Shown: piece by piece, positions 42,545 through 50,652 of the stretch
Numbering within the stretch: position 1 is the stretch's first letter
Layout of the letters: every line of letters begins with the position of its first letter
Origin: Terracoccus luteus
GTDB lineage: Bacteria; Actinomycetota; Actinomycetes; Actinomycetales; Dermatophilaceae
Length of the DNA stretch: 64,000 bases
Direction of reading: 5' to 3'
Assembly: GCF_003635045.1 (NCBI RefSeq)
Contig: NZ_RBXT01000001.1
Span: 744,001 to 808,000 of the forward strand
The notes under the pieces: generated by a model
What the model was told of the DNA's origin: nothing
The model's database searches: none
The model's input: only the letters and a program-made list of their open reading frames with translations
Made by a program: the position numbers and the translations under genes

Positions 42545-42947
42545 CGGCAGCCTTCACGGTCGAGGTCGTCGGGGGTGTCGGTGGGGCCGGCGGCAGCGGC
42601 GGCGCGACCTGGCCGGGGCGCGGGACCTCGTCGAGGGCGATGCGTCGGGCCAGGCGGGTGTAGCGGTTGTTGAGGTCGCGGAAGCGGCGGAAGGTCGTGG
42701 CGACGAAGCCGAAGAACGCGACCACGAGACCGTAGAGGATGAGGTCCGCGCCGCGGCCGATGCCGACGAATCCGGCGATTTCGTTCCAGATCTGCGGATC
42801 GAGGATGGACCAGACGGCAAAAGCGGCGAGGGCGAGCAGACCCAGGCGGCGCAGCGCGATGGCCTTCTGGCCGTAGCTGATGAGCAGCCGCCACGCGACG
42901 GCGAGGACGCCCACGATGAGGATGAGCTGGATGCCGAGCTGCCTCAT
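42534..42947 (-). CDS. DUF2304 membrane protein
   Basis: A 137-residue protein with three hydrophobic helices (LGIQLILIVGVLAVAWRLLI, LGLLALAAFAVWSIL, ADLILYGLVVAFFGFVATT), then FRDLNNRYTRLARRIAL and a Pro-rich tail. DUF2304 proteins regularly sit beside DPM1-like GT2 enzymes, as here. It overlaps the GT2 gene by 4 bp (ATGA) and the LCP gene by 11 bp. Confidence 0.83.
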   Translation of the reverse strand: MRQLGIQLILIVGVLAVAWRLLISYGQKAIALRRLGLLALAAFAVWSILDPQIWNEIAGFVGIGRGADLILYGLVVAFFGFVATTFRRFRDLNNRYTRLARRIALDEVPRPGQVAPPLPPAPPTPPTTSTVKAADAD

Positions 42948-43630
42948 CGCCAGATCAGCTCCGCGAGGATGTTGACGGTGTTCCAGAGCGACTGGCCCTT
43001 GGCGCGCGAGTAGTCGGTGTAGAGGATGTGGACGGGCTCCTCGGCGTAGGCGACCCGGTGACCGCCGATGCGCATCGCCCCGATCTGCGCGACGATCTCG
43101 GAGGCGTGGGCCATGCGGTTCTGGGTGATCTGCAGCCGGGAGGCGACGTCGCGGTGCAGCACCCGCAGCCCGTTGTGGGCGTCGGTCAGGCGGGTGCCGG
43201 TCGTCGCGTTCGTGTACGTGACGGCGGCCCTCAGCACGAGCCGCTTGAGCAGGCTGGCGTCGGTGCGCCCGTCGAGGAAGCGGGAGCCGAAGACGACCTG
43301 GACGTCGCCGGCGCGGATGCGGCCGAGCATGACCTCCACGTCGTGCACCTGGTGCTGGCCGTCGGCGTCGAAGGTGACGACGTAGCGCATGCGCGGGTCG
43401 GAGAGGACGTAGTCGAAGCCGGTCTGCAGGGCGGCGCCCTGACCGAGGTTGACGGGGTGGCGCACGACGACGGCGCCGGCCGCCTCGGCGACCTCGGCCG
43501 ACCCGTCCTTCGAGCCGTCGTCAATGCAGACGACGTTGGGGAAGGTCGCGCGCGAGCGACGGACGACGTCGCCGATGACCGCCGCCTCGTTGTACAACGG
43601 GACGACGAGCCAGACGTCCGCGTTATCCAT
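42944..43630 (-). CDS. DPM1-like GT2 glycosyltransferase
   Basis: A 228-residue enzyme with VPLYNEAAVIGDVV, NVVCIDDGSKDGS, VNLGQGAALQTGF, TFDADGQH and FGSRFLDGR, typical of polyprenyl-phosphate transferases. There are no C-terminal helices; the DUF2304 partner may provide the membrane part. ATG 43630 stands 7 nt after TACCCT without a Shine-Dalgarno. It heads the GT2 / DUF2304 / LCP / TIGR03089 operon. Confidence 0.87.
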   Translation of the reverse strand: MDNADVWLVVPLYNEAAVIGDVVRRSRATFPNVVCIDDGSKDGSAEVAEAAGAVVVRHPVNLGQGAALQTGFDYVLSDPRMRYVVTFDADGQHQVHDVEVMLGRIRAGDVQVVFGSRFLDGRTDASLLKRLVLRAAVTYTNATTGTRLTDAHNGLRVLHRDVASRLQITQNRMAHASEIVAQIGAMRIGGHRVAYAEEPVHILYTDYSRAKGQSLWNTVNILAELIWR

Positions 43631-43637
43631 GCCCAAC

Positions 43638-43643
43638 AGGGTA
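43638..43643 (-). promoter_or_regulatory. -10 hexamer TACCCT, leaderless start of the LCP operon
   Basis: TACCCT, 7 nt, then ATG 43630 on the minus strand. Confidence 0.6.
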
Positions 43644-43707
43644 AGGCGACATCCCGTGGGTCCCTGACAGGTTCGGGGACCTCCCGCGTGGCGTCCGCCC
43701 GGGCTCG

Positions 43708-43935
43708 TTACTCGTCGCCCGCGGCACCGAAGGGGTGGGCCTGCACGAAGGAGCGGGTCTCGGCGTACATCCGCTGGATGTAGTTCTCCAGCTCGGTCGT
43801 CTCGACGCGCCACTGCCCGCGGCCGCCGATCTTGATCGCCGGCAGCTCGCCCGAGCGCACGAGGGCGTAGGCCTGCGCGGCCGAGATGTTGAGCACCTCG
43901 GAGACCTCCGTGAGCTGGAGGAAGCGCTGGGGCAC
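43708..43935 (-). CDS. Small excisionase-like helix-turn-helix DNA-binding protein
   Basis: 75 residues with a winged helix of the excisionase/BldC type: LQLTEVSEVLNISAAQAYAL is the helix-turn-helix, LPAIKIGGRGQWRVETTELE the wing, and a helical C-terminus follows. ATG 43935 has GAAGGAG upstream. A stand-alone regulator with no nearby recombinase, so a chromosomal regulator is more likely than a true excisionase. The palindrome at 44116-44129 is a possible target. Confidence 0.83.
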   Translation of the reverse strand: MPQRFLQLTEVSEVLNISAAQAYALVRSGELPAIKIGGRGQWRVETTELENYIQRMYAETRSFVQAHPFGAAGDE

Positions 43936-44115
43936 GGCAGGCTCCTTCTCGCGGGACGGGGATCAGGCGGGGACACAGCGGGACGTGACGGCCGACGCGT
44001 GACGACGATCAGACCCGACACGCGGACCCGGCGGAACCGGGTCATCCACGGTCGGAACGGGTCACGACGGGCAGCGACCGTGCGCCCATCCTAGGCAGTG
44101 CCGTCGGCCGGGCGT

Positions 44116-44129
44116 TGCACGTTCGTGCA
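44116..44129. promoter_or_regulatory. Perfect palindrome TGCACG-TT-CGTGCA (operator-like)
   Basis: A 6-bp inverted repeat with 2-nt centre between divergent genes, directly followed by a DnaA-box-like sequence. A likely protein-binding site. Confidence 0.45.
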
Positions 44130-44130
44130 G

Positions 44131-44139
44131 TTGTCCACA
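44131..44139 (+). promoter_or_regulatory. DnaA-box-like 9-mer TTGTCCACA
   Basis: This is the consensus DnaA box of high-GC actinobacteria. Only one strong copy was noticed, so it is not an origin; it may be a titration or regulatory site. Confidence 0.4.
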
Positions 44140-44268
44140 GGGAGGCCCTGAAGCGTGGTCGGGGGCGGGTCCGGTGGTGCATCATGACCGGCGACGACCA
44201 CCCGCTGGCGCCGCTGGCGTCACCGGCGCCCGTGCCGGGGGTGGCAGGGGATGTCAGGGGTGCACGAC

Positions 44269-44919
44269 ATGAGCGAACTTCCGAGGCCGGCCGCCAAGCG
44301 GCTGCGCCGCCCGTCCTGGCGTGACAGCCGCCTGCTCGTCGGCGTCCTGCTCGTGCTGCTCGCGGCCACGCTCGGCGCGAGGGCCGTGGCCGCCGCCGAC
44401 GACCGGGTGCCCGTCTGGGTGGCGGCGGGCGACCTCGTGGCCGGTGACGCCGTGGGCGTCGACGGCCTGCGGGCGGCCGACGTGCGGCTCGCCGACGACA
44501 TGGACTCCTACCTCGCCGCGACGTCCGCGCCGCCGCCGGGCAGCGTCGTCCTGCGCGACGTGCGGGCCGGCGAGCTGCTACCGCGGTCGGCCGTCGGCAC
44601 CAGCGCCGAGCTCGACGTGCAACGGGTCACCGTGAGTGCCGACACCGTGTCGACGACCGGTCTGGTGCGCGGCAGCCGGGTCGACCTCTACGTCACCCCG
44701 AAGACGCGGGTCGGGGCCGAGGAGCCGCCGGGCACCACCCGGGTGCTGCGGGCCGCCGGAGTGGCCGCCGTGGCCCCCGCCGGCGGTGGCTTCGGTGCGA
44801 ACGCCACCACCTCCGTGCAGCTCTTCGTCCCGACGGCGTCGGTGCAGGACGTCGTCGAGGCGGTCGACGGGGGCGCCAAGCTCACCCTCGTGCCCGTCGC
44901 CGGCGCGTCCGGGTCATGA
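44269..44919 (+). CDS. SAF-domain protein (CpaB-like)
   Basis: 216 residues: one N-terminal membrane helix (LLVGVLLVLLAATLGARAV), then an SAF-type fold (PVWVAAGDLVAGDAVGVDGL, VLRDVRAGELLPRSAV) and a beta-rich end. Such proteins resemble CpaB of Flp/Tad pilus systems. ATG 44269 is preferred over 44251 because AGGGG (44256-44260) is well spaced. It overlaps the CpaE-like gene by 4 bp. Confidence 0.78.
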   Translation: MSELPRPAAKRLRRPSWRDSRLLVGVLLVLLAATLGARAVAAADDRVPVWVAAGDLVAGDAVGVDGLRAADVRLADDMDSYLAATSAPPPGSVVLRDVRAGELLPRSAVGTSAELDVQRVTVSADTVSTTGLVRGSRVDLYVTPKTRVGAEEPPGTTRVLRAAGVAAVAPAGGGFGANATTSVQLFVPTASVQDVVEAVDGGAKLTLVPVAGASGS

Positions 44920-46409
44920 CCGACGTCGTCACCGCGCTCGGCCACCGGCACGAGTCGTCGGTCGCGACCGTGCTCGAGCGGGCGCCCGGCGTGCGCATCG
45001 TGCGCCGGTGCGCCGACGTCGCCGAGCTCGTGTCGGTCACCGGCGCCGGGCTGGGGGACGCGGCGGTCGTGTCGTCCGACCTGCGCGGTCTCGACCTCGC
45101 CGTCGTCACGGGTCTCGTGCGGGGCGGCCTCGTCGTCGTCGGCCTGCACCCGCCCGACGACGAGGACGCCGAGCGCCGCCTGCACCAGCTGGGCGTCCCA
45201 ACCGTGCTGCCCACCGACGCCGACGCCGTTCGCTTCGCCGCCGCGCTCGACCCCACCGCGCCCGCCGGTCCGCCCGACGGGCTCGAGGCCATCGGGCGCA
45301 CCGCCGGTCTCGGCACCGCACCGCCCGATCGCCCGGTCACCGCCACCACGTCGGATGCCGGTGAGCCCGGGTGGCGCCCGCGTAGCCGTGAGGCCCCCCG
45401 AGAGTCCACGGCATCCGCCGACGAGGACGACGACGACCGGACCACCCGACACAGCCGTCCCGGTTCGCCGGAGCAGCCCTCCCACCACGACCCCGACGAC
45501 CTCGGCGACCCCGATGACGACCTGTCGGGAGACGACGCCGGGCCCGGCCGACCCGGGCGCGCGGAGATCGTCGCGGTCTGGGGTCCGACCGGCAGCCCCG
45601 GGCGCACGACCGTCGCCACGACGCTGGCGTCCGAGCTCGCCGCCCGAGGCGTCGACACGCTGCTCGTCGACGCCGACACGTACGGCGGCTGCGTCGCGCA
45701 GGCGCTCGGGCTGCTCGACGAGGCGCCCGGGGTCGCGGCCGCGTGCCGGGCCGCCGACCAGGGGAGTCTCGACGTGCCCCTGCTCGCCCGGCTCGCCCCG
45801 ACCGTCGGGCCGCGGCTGCGGGTGCTCACCGGTCTGCCGCGGGCCGAGCGGTGGCCCGAGGTCCGGGCGGCGGCGCTCGAGCGGGTGCTCGAGCTGAGCC
45901 GCTCCATCGCCTCGGTCGTCGTCGTCGACTGCGGGTTCTGCCTCGAGGACGACGAGGAGCTCAGCTACGACACCGCCGCGCCGCGACGCAACGAGGCCAC
46001 CCTCACCAGCCTCGCCTCCGCCGACGCGGTCGTGGCCGTCGGCGGTGCCGACCCCGTGGCCCTGCAGCGGCTCGTCCGCGGGCTGCAGCAGCTGGGCACC
46101 GTGCCCTCCCCGACGCCGGTCGTCGTCGTCAACCGGGTGCGGGCCACCGCGGTGGGCTCGCACCCGCGGGCCCGCATCGCGGAGTCCCTCGAACGCTTCG
46201 CCGGCCTCGACTCGGTGCGGTTCGTGCCCGACGAGCCGGCCGTCGTCGACGGGGCGGTGCTCGCCGGTCGCTCGGTCGTCGAGCACGCGCCCGACTCCGC
46301 CGTCCGCACGGCGATGGCCGACCTCGCCGACGCCCTCGCCCCCTGGAGCCGCACCCGTTCCACCCGCCGCCGCCGACGCCTCGCCCTCACCCGCCGCCCC
46401 AGCACGTGA
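44916..46409 (+). CDS. CpaE/TadZ-like ParA-superfamily protein
   Basis: 497 residues. An N-terminal receiver-like segment (about 1-120) is followed by an acidic linker (about 140-210) and a MinD/ParA-type domain. The P-loop is WGPTGSPGRTTVATTLA, where Arg replaces the expected Lys. Later motifs are LLVDADTYGG, VVVVDCGF and VVVVNRVR. By family it positions or regulates a secretion/pilus machine, but no other tad genes are in the window. Confidence 0.78.
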   Translation: MTDVVTALGHRHESSVATVLERAPGVRIVRRCADVAELVSVTGAGLGDAAVVSSDLRGLDLAVVTGLVRGGLVVVGLHPPDDEDAERRLHQLGVPTVLPTDADAVRFAAALDPTAPAGPPDGLEAIGRTAGLGTAPPDRPVTATTSDAGEPGWRPRSREAPRESTASADEDDDDRTTRHSRPGSPEQPSHHDPDDLGDPDDDLSGDDAGPGRPGRAEIVAVWGPTGSPGRTTVATTLASELAARGVDTLLVDADTYGGCVAQALGLLDEAPGVAAACRAADQGSLDVPLLARLAPTVGPRLRVLTGLPRAERWPEVRAAALERVLELSRSIASVVVVDCGFCLEDDEELSYDTAAPRRNEATLTSLASADAVVAVGGADPVALQRLVRGLQQLGTVPSPTPVVVVNRVRATAVGSHPRARIAESLERFAGLDSVRFVPDEPAVVDGAVLAGRSVVEHAPDSAVRTAMADLADALAPWSRTRSTRRRRRLALTRRPST

Positions 46410-46865
46410 CCGGGTCATGTCACACGGCATGTCGCAGCATCCGGGGTCATCACCCCACCCAGCGCGACCTGACCCGCGACATGACTTCCGCAGTTCGCGC
46501 AACGCCGCCTCCGAGTAGCTGACGCCGGAACGGGCAGGGAGCGAGCGATGGGCGCGTACCCAGCCGAAAGCCAGAGCGAGCTCGCAGTCACGGACGAGCG
46601 GGCGGGGCGGCAGGCGAGCGATTCAGATGGGGCGCCGCTCCAGCCGAAGGACGAGCGGGCGGGCGGGGCGGCAGGCGAGCGATTCAGGCGGGGCGCGCCG
46701 CCGCCCTTCTCCAGGTTGCACGAGAACGGCGCGCCCCGCCTGCTCCTGAGCGAGCCGGTCGTCCCGTCCATCCGCACCGGGGGCGAGCCGGTCGTCCCGT
46801 CCGTCCGCGCCCGAAGCGACTGAGCGACCCCGACAGAACCGTCCGCGGCACGTGAGTGAGACCGA
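46410..46865. other. Repeat-rich non-coding region (456 bp)
   Basis: No convincing gene. A 91-codon open frame (46548-46823) is made of the repeats themselves and is not trusted. Contents: an ~80-bp imperfect direct repeat (starting CAGCCGAA at 46561 and 46641, each ending GATTCAG), a ~29-bp direct repeat near 46751 and 46786 (GAGCCGGTCGTCCCGTCC), and a 16-bp inverted repeat at 46685-46742. Confidence 0.6.
46685..46742. repeat. 16-bp perfect inverted repeat with 26-nt spacer
   Basis: The arms 46685-46700 and 46727-46742 are perfectly complementary and very GC-rich (GGCGGGGCGCGCCG core). It may terminate the CpaE-like transcript and the convergent membrane-protein transcript. Confidence 0.6.
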
Positions 46866-48245
46866 TCAGGGCCGGAAGAGGATCGTCAGCCCGGCGAACG
46901 TGTAGAAGAGCATCACGGCCATGACCGGCAGCTGGCCGACGACCGCCGCGCGCCGCGGCAGCACCGTCACGGCCCGCTCGTGCGCCGCCACGACGGCGAG
47001 CAGGTGTCCGAGCACGATGGCCACGGCCTGGATCGTCGCCACGAGCGTCGGCGCGATGAGGGCGTCGTTCGGCGTCAGGCCGGCCGTCCCGAGCAGGTTC
47101 GCGCCGGTCCCGAGCGGGTCGGTGAGGAGCACCCAGGCGTACTGGCCCTGGTAGACCCACAGCGACCAGTAGTGCGCCACGACGTAGCCGCCGGCGATGG
47201 GCAGCAGCGAGGGCGCGAGGTCGCTGACGAAGTGCACCGAGTCACGCAGCGACCGGCCCGACAGCCGCATCGAGAGGGCCGCCGCGAGCCAGATCGTCAC
47301 GGCGACGGCCGCGAAGAAGAGCAGTAGCGTCATGGTCTTGAGCGGCACCGCGCCGATCGGTGAGGTCTGCACGAACGTCGCCCACGACACGTTCGCCGAG
47401 AAGCCGTCGTACGCCGTGCTGCCGAGCATGACCGACACCGTCGCGACGAGCCCGCGGGTGGCGCGCAGCTCGTCGACCCCGTGCAGCGGCGTGCGCAGCA
47501 CCCAGCGGCCGTCGTCGCGCCGGCCGAGCGGCGAGAGGCGCCCGAGCAGCGCCGACCACGCCTCGAAGGGGTCGGCCTCGTCCCACCAGCGCCGTCCGAA
47601 GACGGCCGCGGCGGCGAGCGAGAGGGCGACGTAGCCGCCGACGAGCACCTGCAGGAACGGCAGGCTCGTGTTCTCGTCGGCGACGAGCTCGACCCACGTG
47701 AAGAGGCCGAGCCCGACGGCCGCCGGCCACAGCCCGCCGCGGTAGGTCAGCAGCGAGAGGTCGGGCGAGACCCGGGCGAGCCGCAGCAGCCCGGCGTGGG
47801 CGGCCCGCAGCGGGTTGAGCACCCGCCACACCGGCCCCAGGGCGAGCGAGAGGAAGGCGAGACCGACCCACAGCCACACGTAGACGACGTGCGGGACGGG
47901 GTTGCGGGCCGAGTCGGGGCCGGCGACGAGCGCCACGAGCGTCCAGACGGTGAGGATGCCGGCCAGCACCCGGGTGGCCACGCGCACCCCGCGCGAGTCG
48001 AGCAGGCGGGCGAGCGGGCGTGGCAGCAGCACGCCGTCGGCCCGGCTCAGCCGCGGCTCGCGCCACAGCACGCCGACGGCGACGAACGAGATGAGCAGGG
48101 CCGCGACGGCCGCGATGACGAGGGCCGTGAAAGGCAGGGGCAGGTCTGCGCGGTTGCCGACGCCGTGGGCGGGCACCAAAGAAGGGGCCGCGACCGGGAC
48201 CAGCACGGGGGACAGCACGGGGGAAAGAACGGTGGGGCTCATCAC
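46866..48245 (-). CDS. Polytopic membrane protein of unknown function
   Basis: 459 residues with about 10 predicted membrane helices and aromatic/Pro-rich loops (PVPHVVYVWLWVGLAFLSLA, HYWSLWVYQGQYAWVLLTDP). No family is recognised. GTG 48245 and ATG 48242 are both possible starts and neither has a clear Shine-Dalgarno. It lies 22 bp downstream of the cupredoxin-like lipoprotein, so the two are probably cotranscribed and may act together at the membrane. Confidence 0.68.
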   Translation of the reverse strand: MMSPTVLSPVLSPVLVPVAAPSLVPAHGVGNRADLPLPFTALVIAAVAALLISFVAVGVLWREPRLSRADGVLLPRPLARLLDSRGVRVATRVLAGILTVWTLVALVAGPDSARNPVPHVVYVWLWVGLAFLSLALGPVWRVLNPLRAAHAGLLRLARVSPDLSLLTYRGGLWPAAVGLGLFTWVELVADENTSLPFLQVLVGGYVALSLAAAAVFGRRWWDEADPFEAWSALLGRLSPLGRRDDGRWVLRTPLHGVDELRATRGLVATVSVMLGSTAYDGFSANVSWATFVQTSPIGAVPLKTMTLLLFFAAVAVTIWLAAALSMRLSGRSLRDSVHFVSDLAPSLLPIAGGYVVAHYWSLWVYQGQYAWVLLTDPLGTGANLLGTAGLTPNDALIAPTLVATIQAVAIVLGHLLAVVAAHERAVTVLPRRAAVVGQLPVMAVMLFYTFAGLTILFRP

Positions 48246-48267
48246 GAGGATGCCGGGTGGCCCGGTG

Positions 48268-48738
48268 TCAGCGGACCGCGACGTTGAGCAGCAGCAGCGC
48301 CGGCTCGTGCGTCTCGACCTCGTACACGCCGGGCTCCGCCCCGGTCAGCCGCAGGGTGGTCGGCGCCCCGGCCTTCAGCTGCGCCTCGGCCTCGAACCCG
48401 TGGGCGTGCAGCTCGTCGTCGTGGTCGCTCGTCACGACGAGCTCGAGCGTCTCGCCGACCGCGAGGTCGACCTGCGCCGGCGCCGGGGTGACGGTCGTCC
48501 CGGTGATGCTCACCTCGAGCCGCCTCACCTGCCCGCTCACCGGCCCACTCACCGGCCCGCTGACCTGCCAGGTGCCGGACCCTCCGGTGGCGCCGGCGAC
48601 GGAGGACGACGCCCCCGGCTGCGCGGCCCCGGGAGCGGGCTGACCGGCATCCGACGACGAGCACGCCGACAGCACGGTGAGCGCGGCGAGGGCGACGGGG
48701 ACGAGGGCGGCTCGGGTCGGGCGGGGGTGGCGACGCAT
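48268..48738 (-). CDS. Lipoprotein with a cupredoxin-like domain
   Basis: 156 residues with a lipobox (LTVLSAC; Cys near residue 24), a Ser/Gly/Pro linker and a cupredoxin-like beta sandwich (residues about 70-156: VDLAVGETLELVVTSDHDDE, HAHGF, GVYEVETHEP). The His of HAHGF is present, but the Cys and Met ligands expected near the end are absent, so type-1 copper binding is doubtful. ATG 48738 stands 7 nt after TACGCT (leaderless). Confidence 0.78.
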   Translation of the reverse strand: MRRHPRPTRAALVPVALAALTVLSACSSSDAGQPAPGAAQPGASSSVAGATGGSGTWQVSGPVSGPVSGQVRRLEVSITGTTVTPAPAQVDLAVGETLELVVTSDHDDELHAHGFEAEAQLKAGAPTTLRLTGAEPGVYEVETHEPALLLLNVAVR

Positions 48739-48745
48739 GGCCCCC

Positions 48746-48751
48746 AGCGTA
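48746..48751 (-). promoter_or_regulatory. -10 hexamer TACGCT, leaderless start of the lipoprotein gene
   Basis: TACGCT, 7 nt, then ATG 48738. It lies only 15 bp from the opposing -10 box. Confidence 0.55.
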
Positions 48752-48766
48752 GGTGGGGCTCTCTGG

Positions 48767-48772
48767 CAGAGT
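48767..48772 (+). promoter_or_regulatory. Candidate -10 hexamer CAGAGT, leaderless start of the WS/DGAT gene
   Basis: CAGAGT, 6 nt, then ATG 48779. The first base deviates from TANNNT, so this is less certain. Confidence 0.4.
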
Positions 48773-48778
48773 GGGGCC

Positions 48779-50200
48779 ATGCCGGACCGCCTGACGTCGC
48801 TCGACGCCTCCTTCCTCTACCTCGAGGAGTCGACGACGTCGATGCACGTCGGGTCGGTCATGCTCTTCGACCCGCCGAAGCAGGGCTTCGACTACGACCG
48901 GCTGCTGCACATCGTCGAGCACCGCATCGGCGCCATCCCGCGGTTCCGGCAGAAGGTCGTCGACGTGCCCGGGCGCATCGCCAACCCCGTCTGGGTCGAC
49001 GACGAGAACTTCGACATGAGCTACCACGTGCGTCGGGCGGGCCTGCCCCGGCCCGGCAGCGACGAGCAGCTGCAGGACTTCGTCGCGCGGGTGCAGCCGC
49101 GCAAGCTCGACCGCACCCGGCCGCTGTGGGAGGTCTACCTCGTCGAGGGCCTCGCCGAGGGTCGCTTCGCCATCGTCACCAAGACCCACCACGCCCTCAT
49201 CGACGGCGTCAACGCCCTCGACATCGCCCACGTCATCGTCGACTCGGTCGAGGGTGACGACGACCTGCTGCCCGCCGCGCCGTGGGAGCCGGGCCGCTCG
49301 CCGTCGCCGGCCGAGCTCGTCACCGGCGCCCTCGTCGACGCCGTCCGGCGGCCCACGCAGGTCGTCGACCTCGTGCGCGGCGGCATCGACGACGTCGTCA
49401 ACGTGGGCCTGCGCGCCGCCGAGTCGGCGGGTCACCTGCTCGGAGCCGTCGCCCGCACGGCGGCCCGGCCGGCCCCGGAGTCGCCGCTCAACGTCGAGAT
49501 CGGCACAGCCCGCCGGTGGGTCATGGTGGCGACCGACCTCGACGACTACCGCGAGGTGCGCTCGCGCCTGGCCCGCGGCGCCTACGCCGAGGACGTCTCG
49601 ATCAACGACGTCGTCCTCGCCACGATCGCCGGTGGGTTCCGCACCTGGCTGCTCGGGCGCGGCGAGGCCGTCAGCACCAAGAGCGTCGTGCGGGCGATGG
49701 TGCCGGTGAGCATCTACGGCGACGACCCCGCGGGCATGTACGCCAACCAGGTCATGGCCTGCGTCGTCAACCTGCCGGTGGGCGAGCCAGGCGCGTCGAT
49801 GCGGCTGCACCAGATCGCCTTCTCGATGCGCCAGCAGATGGAGGGCGGGCAGGCCGTGGGGGCGACGTCGCTCGCCAACCTCGCCGGCTTCGCGCCGCCG
49901 ACGCTGCACGCGCTCGGCGCCCGCCTCGGCTCGGCGATGTCGCGGCGGCTCTACAACGTCATGGTGACCAACGTCCCGGGCCCGCAGTCGCCGCTGTGGG
50001 CCGGTGACGCGCAGATGGTCTCGACCTTCCCGGTCACGCCGCTCGCGCGCGGTCAGGCCCTGTCGATCGGCGTCACCTCGTACAACGGCGGCGTGTACTT
50101 CGGCCTCAACGCCGACCGCGAGGCCATGCCCGACCTCGGCGACCTCGCCGGGGCGATCGTCGAGTCGCTCGACGAGCTCAAGAGCGGGAGGGAGTCCTGA
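48779..50200 (+). CDS. Wax ester synthase / diacylglycerol acyltransferase (WS/DGAT)
   Basis: 473 residues with the start MPDRLTSLDASFLYLEES, the catalytic HHxxxDG in KTHHALIDGVN (about residue 139), and the later conserved VNDVV-like, NQVMACVVNLP and NVPGPQSPLW segments. It joins fatty acyl-CoA to diacylglycerol or a long-chain alcohol to make storage lipid, at the membrane/lipid-body surface. It overlaps the DUF6912 gene by one base. Confidence 0.88.
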   Translation: MPDRLTSLDASFLYLEESTTSMHVGSVMLFDPPKQGFDYDRLLHIVEHRIGAIPRFRQKVVDVPGRIANPVWVDDENFDMSYHVRRAGLPRPGSDEQLQDFVARVQPRKLDRTRPLWEVYLVEGLAEGRFAIVTKTHHALIDGVNALDIAHVIVDSVEGDDDLLPAAPWEPGRSPSPAELVTGALVDAVRRPTQVVDLVRGGIDDVVNVGLRAAESAGHLLGAVARTAARPAPESPLNVEIGTARRWVMVATDLDDYREVRSRLARGAYAEDVSINDVVLATIAGGFRTWLLGRGEAVSTKSVVRAMVPVSIYGDDPAGMYANQVMACVVNLPVGEPGASMRLHQIAFSMRQQMEGGQAVGATSLANLAGFAPPTLHALGARLGSAMSRRLYNVMVTNVPGPQSPLWAGDAQMVSTFPVTPLARGQALSIGVTSYNGGVYFGLNADREAMPDLGDLAGAIVESLDELKSGRES

Positions 50201-50652
50201 TGCCGGTCGTCCGCGTGTACCTGCCCGTGGGGCGGGCCGACCTCGACGAGCTGGCGAGCGGCGGCGCCGTCGTGGCGTCGTCGGCCCAGCCGCGCCCCGC
50301 CTTCGCGGTAACGCCGGCGCTGCAGGCGCAAGGCCCCGGGCTCGACGCCGAGGACCTCGAGTACGCCGCCTTCAGCGATGCCGTCGCCGCCGCGGGCGCG
50401 GCCCGCGCCGACGGGGGTGACCGGCGCATCGTCATCGCGGCGGATGCCGACCCCCGCTGGGTGTCGTCGGATGCCGTCGTGGCCGAGGACGGCGCGCTGT
50501 CCGCCGTCGCGATCGTCGAGGCCCTCCCGCTGTCGCGGCTCGCCTCGTTCCACGTCGACGAGGAGGCGGGCGAGCCCGACGACGGCGACGCCGACGACCT
50601 GCTCTGGTACGACGTCACCGAGCTCGACGAGGTGCGGGGGCTCGTGCGTTGA
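50200..50652 (+). CDS. DUF6912 family protein
   Basis: 150 residues resembling the small actinobacterial DUF6912 family: VRVYLPVGRADLDEL, AFAVTPAL, DLEYAAFSDAV and RRIVIAADAD. Function unknown. Starts by TGATG overlap with the WS/DGAT gene and ends by TTGA overlap with the Nudix fusion, so it is translationally coupled to both. Confidence 0.75.
   Translation: MPVVRVYLPVGRADLDELASGGAVVASSAQPRPAFAVTPALQAQGPGLDAEDLEYAAFSDAVAAAGAARADGGDRRIVIAADADPRWVSSDAVVAEDGALSAVAIVEALPLSRLASFHVDEEAGEPDDGDADDLLWYDVTELDEVRGLVR

Larger units (their letters stand above)
43936..44268. other. 333-bp divergent intergenic region
   Basis: Between the HTH gene and the SAF gene. It holds a perfect palindrome (44116-44129), a DnaA-box-like 9-mer (44131-44139) and AT-richer sequence near 44085-44100. 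I saw no convincing small ORF; open frames here have no coding-like codon pattern. Confidence 0.6.

Noticed and set aside
43708-43935. Prophage excisionase
   Set aside because: No integrase, attachment sites or phage genes nearby; the protein is more likely a chromosomal regulator.
44131-44139. Replication origin
   Set aside because: Only one DnaA-box-like 9-mer, and no dnaA or dnaN nearby.
46548-46823. 91-residue ORF in the repeat region
   Set aside because: Its sequence is the translation of the direct repeats and has low complexity; no family or conserved core is visible.
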